Assembly: GCF_002217435.1 (NCBI RefSeq)
Contig: NZ_MUHF01000023.1
Coordinates: forward strand, 39,550-103,549
Direction of reading: 5' to 3'
DNA length: 64,000 bases
From: Flavobacterium reichenbachii
GTDB taxonomy: Bacteria > Bacteroidota > Bacteroidia > Flavobacteriales > Flavobacteriaceae
Shown: in pieces, positions 9,333 to 17,219 of the stretch
How the letters are laid out: every line of letters starts with the position of its first letter
Position numbering within the stretch: the first letter of the stretch is position 1
The notes under the pieces: model-generated
What the model saw: the letters and a program-made list of their open reading frames with translations, nothing else
The model's database searches: none
What the model was told of the DNA's origin: nothing
Translations under genes and position numbers: made by a program

Positions 9333-9635
9333 TTATATCTTCAACCAGTTACCATTGACATCTGAATACACAGTAGCCTTTTGGTCTCCAACTGATATTT
9401 CGAGTTTATACTCTTTTTTTTCATTCACGTAAGCTTTTTCTAGTTTAGCACCAGGGTAAGCAGTTTGCAATGCTGTTTTTACAGCTGCGGGAACAGCGTC
9501 AGCACTAACTTCTGTATATTCTTTTTGCTGTACAGAAACAGTCGTTACTTCTGTCTTTTCAGTAGTTGTTGATGTACTTGCGTAGATAGACAAACTCCCT
9601 AAAATGATAGCTGTCGATAAGATTAACTTTTTCAT
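9333..9635 (-). CDS. Secreted PepSY-like protein, array copy 1 (most distal)
   Basis: A 100-aa exported protein. The signal peptide (MKKLILSTAIILGSLSIYA) is followed by a Thr/Val-rich spacer and one PepSY-like domain of the type once called DUF2874, with the pattern VPAAVKTALQTAYPGAKLEKA, then alternating strands ending in a DVNGNWLKI hairpin. PepSY-type domains are often found in periplasmic proteins linked to peptidase inhibition or envelope sensing; nothing here shows a specific ligand. It is the last of five tandem paralogues, 18 bp after copy 2, and the most diverged in its spacer. Confidence 0.85.
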   Translation of the reverse strand: MKKLILSTAIILGSLSIYASTSTTTEKTEVTTVSVQQKEYTEVSADAVPAAVKTALQTAYPGAKLEKAYVNEKKEYKLEISVGDQKATVYSDVNGNWLKI

Positions 9636-9653
9636 AATGCTGATTTTTATTTA

Positions 9654-9950
9654 TTATTTTTTAATGATATTTCCCGAAGCATCAGTATATACAACATACT
9701 TTTTGTCTCCACTTGAAATCTCTAACTTGTACTCATTTTTAGCATTTTTATATGCTTTTTCGAGCTTAGTATTCGGAAATGATTTTTCTATTGTTGACTT
9801 TACAGCTGCTGGTACAGCATCTGCGCCAACTTCAGTAAATTCATCTTGAATAGTTACAGATTGAGCCATTTTAGTGGCCAGGGATGGAGCTGCAGCCTGA
9901 ACTGACAAACCTCCTAAAACAATTGCTGCTGATAAGATTAGCTTTTTCAT
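9654..9950 (-). CDS. Secreted PepSY-like protein, array copy 2
   Basis: A 98-aa exported protein with signal peptide MKKLILSAAIVLGGLSVQA and one PepSY-like domain (VPAAVKSTIEKSFPN, KLEKAYKNAKNEYKLEI, YTDASGNIIKK). It lies 18 bp from each neighbour, so the genes are almost certainly co-transcribed. Its C-terminal TDASG-IIKK end groups it with copy 3. Confidence 0.85.
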   Translation of the reverse strand: MKKLILSAAIVLGGLSVQAAAPSLATKMAQSVTIQDEFTEVGADAVPAAVKSTIEKSFPNTKLEKAYKNAKNEYKLEISSGDKKYVVYTDASGNIIKK

Positions 9951-9968
9951 GATAGTTTATAGTTTAAA

Positions 9969-10259
9969 TTATTTTTTAATAATTTTTCCTGAAGCATCTG
10001 TGTAAACAATTGATTTTTCTCCACGAACAGTTACTTCGATTTTGTATTCTTTTTTATCGTTTACCCAGGCTTTTTCTAATTTTACACCTGGATACTCGTT
10101 ATCTAGAGCTGTTTTGATGGCTGCCGGAACAGCATCAACTTCTTTATAATCGTCCTGAACATTTACGGATTGAAACGCTGCACTATTTACAACAACATTC
10201 TCTGCCTGCATCGACAATGTTCCTAGAACAATTGCTGCCGATAAGATTAACTTTTTCAT
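9969..10259 (-). CDS. Secreted PepSY-like protein, array copy 3
   Basis: A 96-aa exported protein with signal peptide MKKLILSAAIVLGTLSMQA. The PepSY-like domain contains VPAAIKTALDNEYPGVKLEKAW and ends YTDASGKIIKK, as in copy 2. Two residues are missing before the domain relative to the other copies (EVDAVPAA against EVGADAVPAA). Confidence 0.85.
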   Translation of the reverse strand: MKKLILSAAIVLGTLSMQAENVVVNSAAFQSVNVQDDYKEVDAVPAAIKTALDNEYPGVKLEKAWVNDKKEYKIEVTVRGEKSIVYTDASGKIIKK

Positions 10260-10283
10260 AATAGTAGTTTTTTAGTTAATGTT

Positions 10284-10580
10284 TTATTTTTTAATCCAGG
10301 TACCGTCTGCATTTGCAAAAAGATTTCCTGTTTTATCTCCAACAGTTACATCTAATTTGTACTCTGATTTTGCATTTTTGTATGCTTTAGAAAGAACTGC
10401 ATCCGGATATGCTTTTTTAAGAGCGTCTGTTACCGCTGTCGGAAGTTCTTCTAATTTAATTTCTGTGTATTCGTCCTGAATAGAAATTGTTTTTACGATT
10501 GTATTTGTTATTGGTGAAGTTGAAGCAAATGAAGTTAAACCTCCCAAAACTATTGCGGCTGATAAAAATAAATTTTTCAT
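10284..10580 (-). CDS. Secreted PepSY-like protein, array copy 4
   Basis: A 98-aa exported protein with signal peptide MKNLFLSAAIVLGGLTSFA. The domain has LPTAVTDALKKAYPDAVLSKA and ends NLFANADGTWIKK. It is much closer to copy 5 than to copies 1-3, including in the spacer STSPITNTIVK, which points to a recent duplication. The sequence just upstream of its start (CATAATGTGTATAT on the plus strand) is also shared with copy 5. Confidence 0.85.
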   Translation of the reverse strand: MKNLFLSAAIVLGGLTSFASTSPITNTIVKTISIQDEYTEIKLEELPTAVTDALKKAYPDAVLSKAYKNAKSEYKLDVTVGDKTGNLFANADGTWIKK

Positions 10581-10631
10581 AATGTGTATATTTAAGTATT
10601 AATAATTGAAATTAGATTGTAAGAAAGCTGC

Positions 10632-10928
10632 TTATTTTTTAATCCAAGATCCATCTGCATTTGCAAAAAGATTTCCTACTTTGTCACCAACGGTAACGTC
10701 TAATTTATATTCTGATTTTTCGTTTTTATAGGCTTTAGTAATTACCGCTTCCGGATATGCTTTTTTCAAAGATTCTGAGATAGCTGATGGTAATTCTTCT
10801 AATTTAATTTCTGTGTATTCGTCTTCAACAGAAACAACTTTTACGATAGTATTTGTAATCGGAGAAGTTGAAGCGAATGAAGTTAAACTTCCTAAAACAA
10901 TTGCGGCTGATAAAAATAGATTTTTCAT
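10632..10928 (-). CDS. Secreted PepSY-like protein, array copy 5 (promoter-proximal)
   Basis: A 98-aa exported protein, the first gene of the five-gene array, with signal peptide MKNLFLSAAIVLGSLTSFA and domain LPSAISESLKKAYPEAVITKA...NLFANADGSWIKK. A 51-bp gap to copy 4 is the largest in the array. Upstream 10929-11170 is the only region long enough for the operon promoter; it holds a weak TTTTTG-N16-TATATTTT (minus strand, 11047-11075) and a perfect inverted repeat at 11107. Confidence 0.85.
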   Translation of the reverse strand: MKNLFLSAAIVLGSLTSFASTSPITNTIVKVVSVEDEYTEIKLEELPSAISESLKKAYPEAVITKAYKNEKSEYKLDVTVGDKVGNLFANADGSWIKK

Positions 10929-11106
10929 AATGTGTATATTTTAATTATTTACTAGTTGTTTACGCTTTAGATAATGAAAATATTATGCCGTAATCAAAAA
11001 CTAGTATGCCAAACTGGCTAAAGCCTTTATTTTAAAGGATTTATTTAAAATATACCAAAAACAAAAAAATCAAAAATGTGTTTACTTAAACAAAAAAGTG
11101 CGTAAA

Positions 11107-11131
11107 AAGTATACACAAAATGTGTATACTT
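11107..11131. promoter_or_regulatory. Perfect inverted repeat upstream of the PepSY-like operon (candidate operator)
   Basis: AAGTATACACA (11107-11117) and TGTGTATACTT (11121-11131) are perfect 11-bp arms separated by AAA. The half-site TGTGTATA recurs immediately upstream of array copies 4 and 5. There is no T-tract, so a protein-binding site is more likely than a terminator. It lies about 180 bp upstream of the first PepSY-like start. Confidence 0.5.
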
Positions 11132-11173
11132 GGTGAAAATAGTTTTTAAGATCTTCTTTTTCAGTAACAAATA

Positions 11174-11204
11174 AACCCGACAGGTTTTAAAAACCTGTCG
11201 GGTT
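11174..11204. repeat. Dispersed palindromic repeat, family 1 copy a
   Basis: Perfect 15-bp arms (AACCCGACAGGTTTT) around a single A. It is the same element as 44191-44223 and 48706-48738 with compensated changes in the outer arm, and lies between the accC terminator and the PepSY-like operon. Confidence 0.8.
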
Positions 11205-11224
11205 ACTGTAATATATAAGTTTAA

Positions 11225-11253
11225 TAAAAAAGGCTGTCAAAATTGACAGCCTT
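11225..11253 (-). terminator. Terminator of the acc operon
   Basis: An 11-bp stem (AAGGCTGTCAA at 11230-11240 with 11243-11253) with a 2-nt loop is followed on the minus strand by TTTTTATTAA. It starts 4 nt after the accC stop. Confidence 0.88.
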
Positions 11254-11257
11254 TAAA

Positions 11258-12604
11258 TTATTCGATTGGATTCATTTTAAAAGTATCCATAAATGCAGTA
11301 GTATAATCTCCTTCAATATATTTTGGATCATCCATTAATTGTCTATGGAAAGGGATTGTAGTTTTTACGCCTTCGATAACAAATTCATCCAAAGCTCTTC
11401 GCATTTTGCTGATCGCTTCTTCACGAGACTGCGCCGTTGTAATTAACTTGGCAATCATTGAATCGTAATTTGGCGGAATTGTATAACCTGAATAAACGTG
11501 AGTATCTAAACGTACACCATGTCCTCCCGGCATATGAAGCGTAGTAATTTTTCCTGGTGAAGGACGAAAATCATTATATGGATCTTCTGCATTAATACGA
11601 CATTCTATAGCGTGTAATTCTGGTAAATAGTTTTTTCCTGAAATCGGAATTCCAGCAGCCACCATAATCTGCTCACGGATCAAATCATAATCAATAACTT
11701 GTTCTGTAATTGGATGCTCTACCTGAATACGGGTATTCATTTCCATGAAATAGAAATTTCTATGTTTGTCAACCAGAAATTCTACTGTTCCAGCTCCTTC
11801 ATATTTAATAAACTCAGCAGCTTTTACAGCAGCCGCTCCCATTGCAGCACGCAATTCGTCTGTCATGAAAGGTGAAGGTGTTTCTTCAGTTAGTTTTTGG
11901 TGACGACGCTGTACAGAACAATCTCTTTCAGAAAGGTGACAAGCTTTTCCGTAAGAATCTCCAACTACCTGAATTTCGATATGACGAGGTTCTTCAATAA
12001 GTTTCTCCATGTACATACCATCATTTCCAAAAGCAGCAGCAGCTTCCTGACGTGCACTTTCCCAGGCTTTCAAAAGATCTTCTTCTTTCCAGACAGCACG
12101 CATTCCTTTTCCACCACCACCAGCGGTAGCTTTAAGCATTACTGGGTAACCAAATTCTTTGGCCAGTTTTTCTGTTTGTTCGAAAGATTCTAATAATCCG
12201 TCTGAACCTGGTACACATGGTACTCCTGCAGCCTTCATTGTAGCTTTTGCAGAAGCTTTATCTCCCATTTTATCAATCATTTCAGGAGCGGCACCAATAA
12301 ATTTGATTCCGTGCTCTTGACAAATTTTAGAGAATTTAGCATTCTCAGAAAGAAAACCGTATCCTGGGTGAATTGCGTCTGCATTTGTAATTTCTGCAGC
12401 AGCAATAATATTTGACATTTTCAAATACGATAAGTTACTTGGAGGAGGTCCGATACAAACCGCTTCGTCAGCAAATTTAACATGTAGGCTTTCTGCATCT
12501 GCTGTAGAGTAAACTGCTACAGTTTTGATTCCCATTTCTTTACATGTACGAATTACGCGAAGTGCTATTTCTCCCCTATTCGCAATTAATATTTTTTTAA
12601 ACAT
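11258..12604 (-). CDS. accC: Acetyl-CoA carboxylase biotin carboxylase subunit
   Basis: This 448-aa enzyme carboxylates biotin on AccB with ATP and bicarbonate, the first half-reaction of malonyl-CoA synthesis. The N-terminal domain begins MFKKILIANRGEIALRVIR. The ATP-grasp core has the glycine loop ATAGGGGKGM, and the carboxylase signatures RDCSVQRRHQK and MEMNTRIQVEHP are intact. Length is standard. It is the last gene of the fabH-accB-accC cluster, 112 bp after accB, with a strong terminator directly downstream. Confidence 0.97.
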   Translation of the reverse strand: MFKKILIANRGEIALRVIRTCKEMGIKTVAVYSTADAESLHVKFADEAVCIGPPPSNLSYLKMSNIIAAAEITNADAIHPGYGFLSENAKFSKICQEHGIKFIGAAPEMIDKMGDKASAKATMKAAGVPCVPGSDGLLESFEQTEKLAKEFGYPVMLKATAGGGGKGMRAVWKEEDLLKAWESARQEAAAAFGNDGMYMEKLIEEPRHIEIQVVGDSYGKACHLSERDCSVQRRHQKLTEETPSPFMTDELRAAMGAAAVKAAEFIKYEGAGTVEFLVDKHRNFYFMEMNTRIQVEHPITEQVIDYDLIREQIMVAAGIPISGKNYLPELHAIECRINAEDPYNDFRPSPGKITTLHMPGGHGVRLDTHVYSGYTIPPNYDSMIAKLITTAQSREEAISKMRRALDEFVIEGVKTTIPFHRQLMDDPKYIEGDYTTAFMDTFKMNPIE

Positions 12605-12683
12605 CTTATTTTAATTAGATAATTAGACAATTTGATAATTAGATAATTTTAGATGATTAACAAAATTACTTTAATGTAGATCG

Positions 12684-12711
12684 ATCTAAAATCTAAAATC
12701 TAAAATCTAAA
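12684..12711. repeat. Four tandem copies of a 7-bp unit
   Basis: ATCTAAA is repeated four times without error in the 112-bp accB-accC intergenic space. The rest of that space is built from AT-rich TAATTAGAT/AATT repeats. Copy number could vary by slippage. Confidence 0.8.
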
Positions 12712-12716
12712 TTTAT

Positions 12717-13199
12717 TTATGATGGATCTACTAAGAATAAAGGTTGATCAAATTCTACTGGAGACATATCATCAACAAGAATTTTTACAATTTTACCTGA
12801 AATTTCCGATTCGATTTCGTTGAATAATTTCATTGCTTCAATTACACAAAGAACATCACCTTTAGCGATTGTGTTTCCTACTTCAGTAAAAACAGCTTTG
12901 TCTGGAGACGGTTTTCTATAAAAAGTTCCAATGATTGGAGATTTTATAGTTACATATTTAGAATCGTTGGCTGCCGGCGCTTCTGGAGTTACATTTACAA
13001 CTGTAGGAGCAGTAACTTGCTGAGCAGCTTGTGGCAATACTGCCTGAGCAGGTAATTGCTGCACGTAAGTTGCTTCGGTTACATTTGTTTCTAAAGTTGT
13101 TCTGATAGTGATTTTTACATCATCCATTTCTAACTTCACTTCTGCAACGCCCGAATTTGCAACAAATTTGATTAGGTTTTGAATTTCTTTTAAATCCAT
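12717..13199 (-). CDS. accB: Acetyl-CoA carboxylase biotin carboxyl carrier protein
   Basis: A 160-aa carrier. The C-terminal biotinyl domain has the EAMKLFNEIE motif with the biotinylated Lys124. The N-terminal half starts MDLKEIQNLIKFVANSGV, typical of AccB, followed by an Ala/Pro/Val/Gln-rich flexible linker (about 45-80). It sits between fabH (23 bp upstream) and accC, the usual fatty-acid-initiation grouping. Confidence 0.97.
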   Translation of the reverse strand: MDLKEIQNLIKFVANSGVAEVKLEMDDVKITIRTTLETNVTEATYVQQLPAQAVLPQAAQQVTAPTVVNVTPEAPAANDSKYVTIKSPIIGTFYRKPSPDKAVFTEVGNTIAKGDVLCVIEAMKLFNEIESEISGKIVKILVDDMSPVEFDQPLFLVDPS

Positions 13200-13222
13200 A
13201 ATGATTCGTTTTTAGTTTTAAT

Positions 13223-14221
13223 TTATTTCTTATCGTAAGCCCATTTAAGGTAAATAGATCCCCAAGTGAATCCACCGCCGAAAGCGGCAAAAATAACATT
13301 ATCTCCTTTTTTAAGCAAGTGTTCAAAATCTGCTAACACTAAAGGCAAAGTTCCTGAAGTTGTGTTACCATATCTTTCGATATTTACTAACACTTTAGAT
13401 TCGTCCAGATCTAATCTTCCGGCAGTTGCATCAATAATACGTTTGTTTGCCTGATGCGGCACCAGCCAGCTTACATCTTCCTTTGTCAGATTATTTCTTT
13501 GCAAAATCAATTCGCTTGCATCTGCCATATTGGTAACAGCATATTTAAAAACGGTTTTACCGTCCTGCATAATATTATGCTGCCTGTTTTTTATGGTTTC
13601 TTCAGAAGCAGGAATTAAAGATCCTCCAGCAGGAATTTTAAGAAAATCACGTCCTACTCCATCACTGCGTAAGTATTCATCTTGTAAGCCTAAGCCTTCA
13701 TAATTTGGTTCGAATAAAACGGCACCCGCTCCATCTCCAAAAATAATACAAGTTGCTCTATCAGTATAATCTACAATTGATGACATTTTATCTGCACCAA
13801 TTAGTAATACTTTTTTATAACGGCCCGACTGCACATATGCAGCAGCGGTTGACATTCCGTACAAGAAACTTGAGCATGCAGCCTGCAAATCGTACGCGAA
13901 TGCATTTACAGCTCCAATTTCTGTAGCAACATACACTCCTGTAGCAGCTACCATCATATCTGGCGTTGCTGTTGCCATTATTACCATATCAATCTCTAAA
14001 GGATCTATATTGGCTTTTGCTATTAAATCTTGTGCTGCTTTTATAGCAAGATAGGATGTTCCTTTATCAGCATCTTTAAGAATTCTTCTTTCTTTGATTC
14101 CGGTACGAGTGGTAATCCATTCGTCATTGGTATCAACCATTGTTTCTAATACTTTGTTCGAAAGTACAAAATCAGGAACGTAAGCTCCAACAGCGGTAAT
14201 TGCGGCTGTGATTGTATTCAT
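13223..14221 (-). CDS. fabH: Beta-ketoacyl-ACP synthase III
   Basis: This 332-aa enzyme condenses an acyl-CoA with malonyl-ACP to start fatty-acid synthesis. The catalytic triad is visible: Cys116 in DLQAACSSFLYG, His in LVPHQANKRI, and Asn in ERYGNTTSGT. The N-terminal DEWITTRTGIKERR is the family signature. It is followed by accB and accC. In Bacteroidota FabH often prefers branched starters, but that cannot be read from this sequence. Confidence 0.96.
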   Translation of the reverse strand: MNTITAAITAVGAYVPDFVLSNKVLETMVDTNDEWITTRTGIKERRILKDADKGTSYLAIKAAQDLIAKANIDPLEIDMVIMATATPDMMVAATGVYVATEIGAVNAFAYDLQAACSSFLYGMSTAAAYVQSGRYKKVLLIGADKMSSIVDYTDRATCIIFGDGAGAVLFEPNYEGLGLQDEYLRSDGVGRDFLKIPAGGSLIPASEETIKNRQHNIMQDGKTVFKYAVTNMADASELILQRNNLTKEDVSWLVPHQANKRIIDATAGRLDLDESKVLVNIERYGNTTSGTLPLVLADFEHLLKKGDNVIFAAFGGGFTWGSIYLKWAYDKK

Positions 14222-14342
14222 TATATTCTATTATTTCCTTCCAAATATATATTATTTGAAAAATTTTTAAAAGACTTGAAAATTACAAAAAAAAACGAAG
14301 CGAATTTGTCTATATTTTCCTAAAAAACAAAAATTATAACCA

Positions 14343-14371
14343 ACAAAAAAAACTCTCACTATGTGAGAGTT
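14343..14371 (-). terminator. Terminator between rpmF and fabH
   Basis: A stem of AACTCTCAC (14351-14359) with GTGAGAGTT (14363-14371) and a 3-nt loop is followed by a minus-strand T-tract. It ends the yceD-rpmF transcript, so fabH-accB-accC likely has its own promoter in 14222-14340. Confidence 0.82.
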
Positions 14372-14394
14372 CCAGTATAATTTACAAAAACGTA

Positions 14395-14589
14395 TTAAGC
14401 AACCGCTTCAGATTTATCGATAACAACTTGCCCTCTGTAATACATTTTACCTTCATGCCAGTAAGCTCTGTGGTATAAATGTGCTTCTCCAGTAATAGGA
14501 CATGTAGCGATCTGAGCTACAGTAGCTTTATAATGTGTTCTTCTCTTATCTCTTCTTGTTTTCGAGATTTTTCTCTTAGGATGTGCCAT
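14395..14589 (-). CDS. rpmF: 50S ribosomal protein L32
   Basis: A 64-aa basic protein starting MAHPKRKISKTRRDKRRTHY, the unmistakable L32 N-terminus, followed by CPITGEAHLYHRAYW. Only one Cys is left of the zinc-binding set seen in other L32 proteins, so it is probably a C-minus type. It lies 9 bp after the yceD-like gene, the conserved yceD-rpmF pair. Confidence 0.97.
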   Translation of the reverse strand: MAHPKRKISKTRRDKRRTHYKATVAQIATCPITGEAHLYHRAYWHEGKMYYRGQVVIDKSEAVA

Positions 14590-14598
14590 TTTACTATA

Positions 14599-15141
14599 TT
14601 ATTTATCCGTTAATAGTTTCTTTAATTTTTCCCAGCGCGGGTCAATATCTTCTTCTTGTTTATTCTCAATTTTTTCTTCTTTGACTCTTAGCTCATTCAG
14701 TTTGGTCAGGGCTTCTGTTTGTAAACTTCCGTCTTTAACACCTGGATGAACTCGTTTTAGCGGCACTGAAAGAGCAATCATCTCATAAATGTATTGTGCT
14801 ACATCTATTTCAAACTCTCCGTGAGGCAGAATCAGCAATTCTTCATTATCGTTATTGAATTCATCTCCAAAACGAACAATCAGCTTCATTTTACCTTTTA
14901 AGGGAAGATCAAAATCTTCTCCCGTTAGATCACAAGGTACATTTACAGTTCCTTTGTGTTTAAAATCTAACTCCAGCATAGTGCTCTTCTTATCTAAAAC
15001 TAAATTTACTTTGATATCCGAATTTTGAAATTCTTCATACTCAAAGTTCTCAAAGAACGCATTATTTATCTGATACTCAAAATGGTGTTTTCCTAGTTTT
15101 AATCCTACGAAAGGAATTAAAAATTCTTTTGTTTTGCTCAT
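14599..15141 (-). CDS. yceD: YceD/DUF177 family protein
   Basis: A 180-aa protein of the DUF177 family, placed upstream of rpmF in most bacteria and linked to 23S rRNA accumulation in plants and bacteria. The core has VNVPCDLTGEDFDLPL, matching the family's conserved Cys region, and the acidic YEMIALSVPLKRVHPG segment that precedes a Glu/Lys-rich tail ending DPRWEKLKKLL, a conserved C-terminal motif. Only one of the usual metal-type cysteines is present. Co-transcription with rpmF is implied by the 9-bp gap. Confidence 0.9.
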   Translation of the reverse strand: MSKTKEFLIPFVGLKLGKHHFEYQINNAFFENFEYEEFQNSDIKVNLVLDKKSTMLELDFKHKGTVNVPCDLTGEDFDLPLKGKMKLIVRFGDEFNNDNEELLILPHGEFEIDVAQYIYEMIALSVPLKRVHPGVKDGSLQTEALTKLNELRVKEEKIENKQEEDIDPRWEKLKKLLTDK

Positions 15142-15246
15142 TTCAACATCAATTTGATCAATTCAGATCTAAAAACAGATATCTGAATTGGGGTGCAAAG
15201 ATATAAAATTATTATAAATCTAATAATCTTATTCACCTTTTTTTGT

Positions 15247-16296
15247 TTATAACTGTTTTTCTTTTATTTTAAGAGGTTTTTGGCTAATCTCCTCATACAG
15301 ATTACGCGAGCGATAAATATCAATTGCGAGATAAACTGCTTCTTTAAAAGAATTAAAATCTGCCATATCTTTTCCAGCAATATCGAAAGCCGTTCCGTGA
15401 TCCGGCGACGTTCTTACTCTGTTTAATCCCGCTGTATAATTAACGCCTTTACCAAATGAAAGTGTTTTAAAAGGAATCAATCCCTGATCGTGATATGCAG
15501 CCACAACGGCGTCATATTTCTCAAACTGAGCGCTTCCAAAAAAACCATCGGCAGGAAATGGACCAAAGACCATAGTACCGCTTTCAAAGATTTTTTTAAT
15601 TACTGGTTTCAAAACCAAATCATCTTCTTTTCCTATTACACCGCCGTCGCCTGCATGTGGATTTAATCCTAAAACAGCAATTTTTGGTTTTACTATACTA
15701 AAATCCTGAATCAGGGATTTTCTTACAGTCTCAATTTTTCTCGTAATTAATTCTTCTGTCAGATGTGAAGTAACTTCACTCAAAGGCACATGATCGGTCA
15801 AAAGACCAACTCTCAGATTATCCTGCACCATCATCATTAACGCATTGCCTTCTAGTTCCTGATCTAAATAATCTGTATGTCCAGGAAATTTAAACCCTTC
15901 TGACTGAATATTATATTTATTTATTGGAGCGGTAACTAAAACATCAATTTCTTCGTTTTTTAATGCTTTGGTTGCTGCTAAAAAAGATTTTACGGCATAC
16001 TCTCCAATTTTCTCATCATTAACTCCAAAATTAATATCAACACCTTCTTTCCAAAGATTGTAAACATTTACTTTTCCCGGTAAAGCCTGATCCAGTTTAT
16101 CAATTCCATGAAACTGAACTGTTGAAGTAAAGCTCTTTTTTACAAAAGAGAGTATTTTGGCATTGGCAAAAATAACCGGCGTACACATTTCTAACATGCG
16201 GGCATCTTCGAATGTTTTTAAGATAACTTCGCTTCCAATACCGTTTAAATCTCCTACTGAAATTCCAACAATTATATTTTCTGCTTTTTTATTCAT
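15247..16296 (-). CDS. pdxA: 4-hydroxythreonine-4-phosphate dehydrogenase
   Basis: This 349-aa NAD-dependent enzyme of pyridoxal-5'-phosphate synthesis (DXP-dependent route) oxidises 4-phosphohydroxy-threonine. Family motifs are intact: GDLNGIGSEV at the N-terminus, APINKYNI with FPGHTDYL, LNPHAGDGG, and the C-terminal YHDQGLIPFK and RTSPDHGTAFDIAG, with metal-binding His residues in HTD, YHD and DHG. It is divergent from ribE with a 57-bp gap that must hold both promoters. Confidence 0.96.
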   Translation of the reverse strand: MNKKAENIIVGISVGDLNGIGSEVILKTFEDARMLEMCTPVIFANAKILSFVKKSFTSTVQFHGIDKLDQALPGKVNVYNLWKEGVDINFGVNDEKIGEYAVKSFLAATKALKNEEIDVLVTAPINKYNIQSEGFKFPGHTDYLDQELEGNALMMMVQDNLRVGLLTDHVPLSEVTSHLTEELITRKIETVRKSLIQDFSIVKPKIAVLGLNPHAGDGGVIGKEDDLVLKPVIKKIFESGTMVFGPFPADGFFGSAQFEKYDAVVAAYHDQGLIPFKTLSFGKGVNYTAGLNRVRTSPDHGTAFDIAGKDMADFNSFKEAVYLAIDIYRSRNLYEEISQKPLKIKEKQL

Positions 16297-16353
16297 GACC
16301 TGAGGTTATTTATTACTAATTTTGATGTGCAAATTTAGTAAAATAAAACTACA

Positions 16354-16944
16354 ATGTTTACAGGAATTATAGAAACCCTCGGAAGGATTCACGAAATACA
16401 AAAAGATCAAAACAATCTTCATATTACGGTAGATTCTTCTATAACTAACGAATTAAAAATTGACCAAAGTGTTTCGCATAATGGAATCTGCTTAACGGTC
16501 GTGGCTGTTAAAGACTCTTTTTATACCGTAACTGCAATTGAAGAAACAATTTTAAAGACCAATATTGGCGAATGGAAAACCAATGATATTGTAAATCTGG
16601 AACGAGGAATGAAACTTGGAGATCGTCTGGACGGGCATATCGTACAAGGCCACGTAGATCAAACCGGAACCTGCATTAAAATTGAAGAAGCAAACGGAAG
16701 CTGGAATTATACTTTTGAATACGACAAAGATCTCAACAACATTACCATAGAAAAAGGATCTATTACGGTAAACGGAGTCAGCCTTACTGTTGTAAACTCT
16801 AAAACAAATGAATTCAGCGTATCGATTATTCCGTATACGTATGAGCATACAAACTTTAAAAGTTTTAAAGAAGGAACAAAAATAAATTTAGAATTTGATG
16901 TAGTCGGAAAATACATTTCCCGACTTTATGCCATAAATAAGTAA
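16354..16944 (+). CDS. ribE: Riboflavin synthase alpha subunit
   Basis: A 196-aa enzyme that dismutates two lumazines into riboflavin. Two homologous lumazine-binding barrels are seen: residues 1-95 starting MFTGIIETLG and containing SVSHNGICLTV, and 96-190 with GHIVQGHVDQTG and ITVNGVSLTVV. Both begin with the family's repeated pattern. It is monocistronic and ends at a bidirectional terminator. Confidence 0.96.
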   Translation: MFTGIIETLGRIHEIQKDQNNLHITVDSSITNELKIDQSVSHNGICLTVVAVKDSFYTVTAIEETILKTNIGEWKTNDIVNLERGMKLGDRLDGHIVQGHVDQTGTCIKIEEANGSWNYTFEYDKDLNNITIEKGSITVNGVSLTVVNSKTNEFSVSIIPYTYEHTNFKSFKEGTKINLEFDVVGKYISRLYAINK

Positions 16945-16962
16945 TGGCAGCAACTACTCATA

Positions 16963-16995
16963 AAAAAAGCTTCAGTTTATACTGAAGCTTTTTTT
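16963..16995. terminator. Bidirectional terminator that overlaps coding sequence
   Basis: The stem AAAAAAGCTTCAGT (about 16963-16976) pairs with ACTGAAGCTTTTTT (16981-16994) around TTAT. It serves ribE on the plus strand. On the minus strand one arm encodes the last residues (KKASV) of the small membrane protein and the loop holds its stop codon. Confidence 0.85.
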
Positions 16996-17219
16996 ATTTT
17001 ATTATTATATACTACAAAGGCTCCTAAAACTAAGCCTCCTATTAATAACAAAGTAATATTTTGATTGATCGGCACCTGATTTTGATCAGGCGGACAAGCT
17101 GGACAGTCGTCATCGGCTGAAGCATTAGTTTCAGGAGTCGGCATATCGGCAGCAGCGGCATTTGACGCATTTAATAAAATTAAAACAAATACCAGAAATA
17201 AAGTTTTTATTATCTTCAT
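16977..17219 (-). CDS. Small exported protein with C-terminal membrane segment
   Basis: An 80-aa protein from the ATG at 17219, chosen because it begins a clear signal peptide (MKIIKTLFLVFVLILLNASNAAAA). A short acidic, Cys-containing middle (DDDCPACPPDQNQVPI) precedes one transmembrane helix (NITLLLIGGLVLGAFVVYN) and a basic tail KIKKASV. This signal-linker-TM-Lys layout resembles small Flavobacteriia proteins of unknown role. The CPAC pair could bind metal or form a disulfide; that is speculation. Its stop lies in the terminator loop. Confidence 0.7.
   Translation of the reverse strand: MKIIKTLFLVFVLILLNASNAAAADMPTPETNASADDDCPACPPDQNQVPINQNITLLLIGGLVLGAFVVYNNKIKKASV

Noticed and set aside
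11006..11030. TTTGGCAT on the minus strand as a sigma54 -24 element for the PepSY operon
   Set aside because: The position that should read GC ten bases after the GG reads TT; no -12 element exists at proper spacing.
12601..12716. CRISPR-like repeats
   Set aside because: The 7-bp units are directly tandem without unique spacers; no cas genes are in the window.
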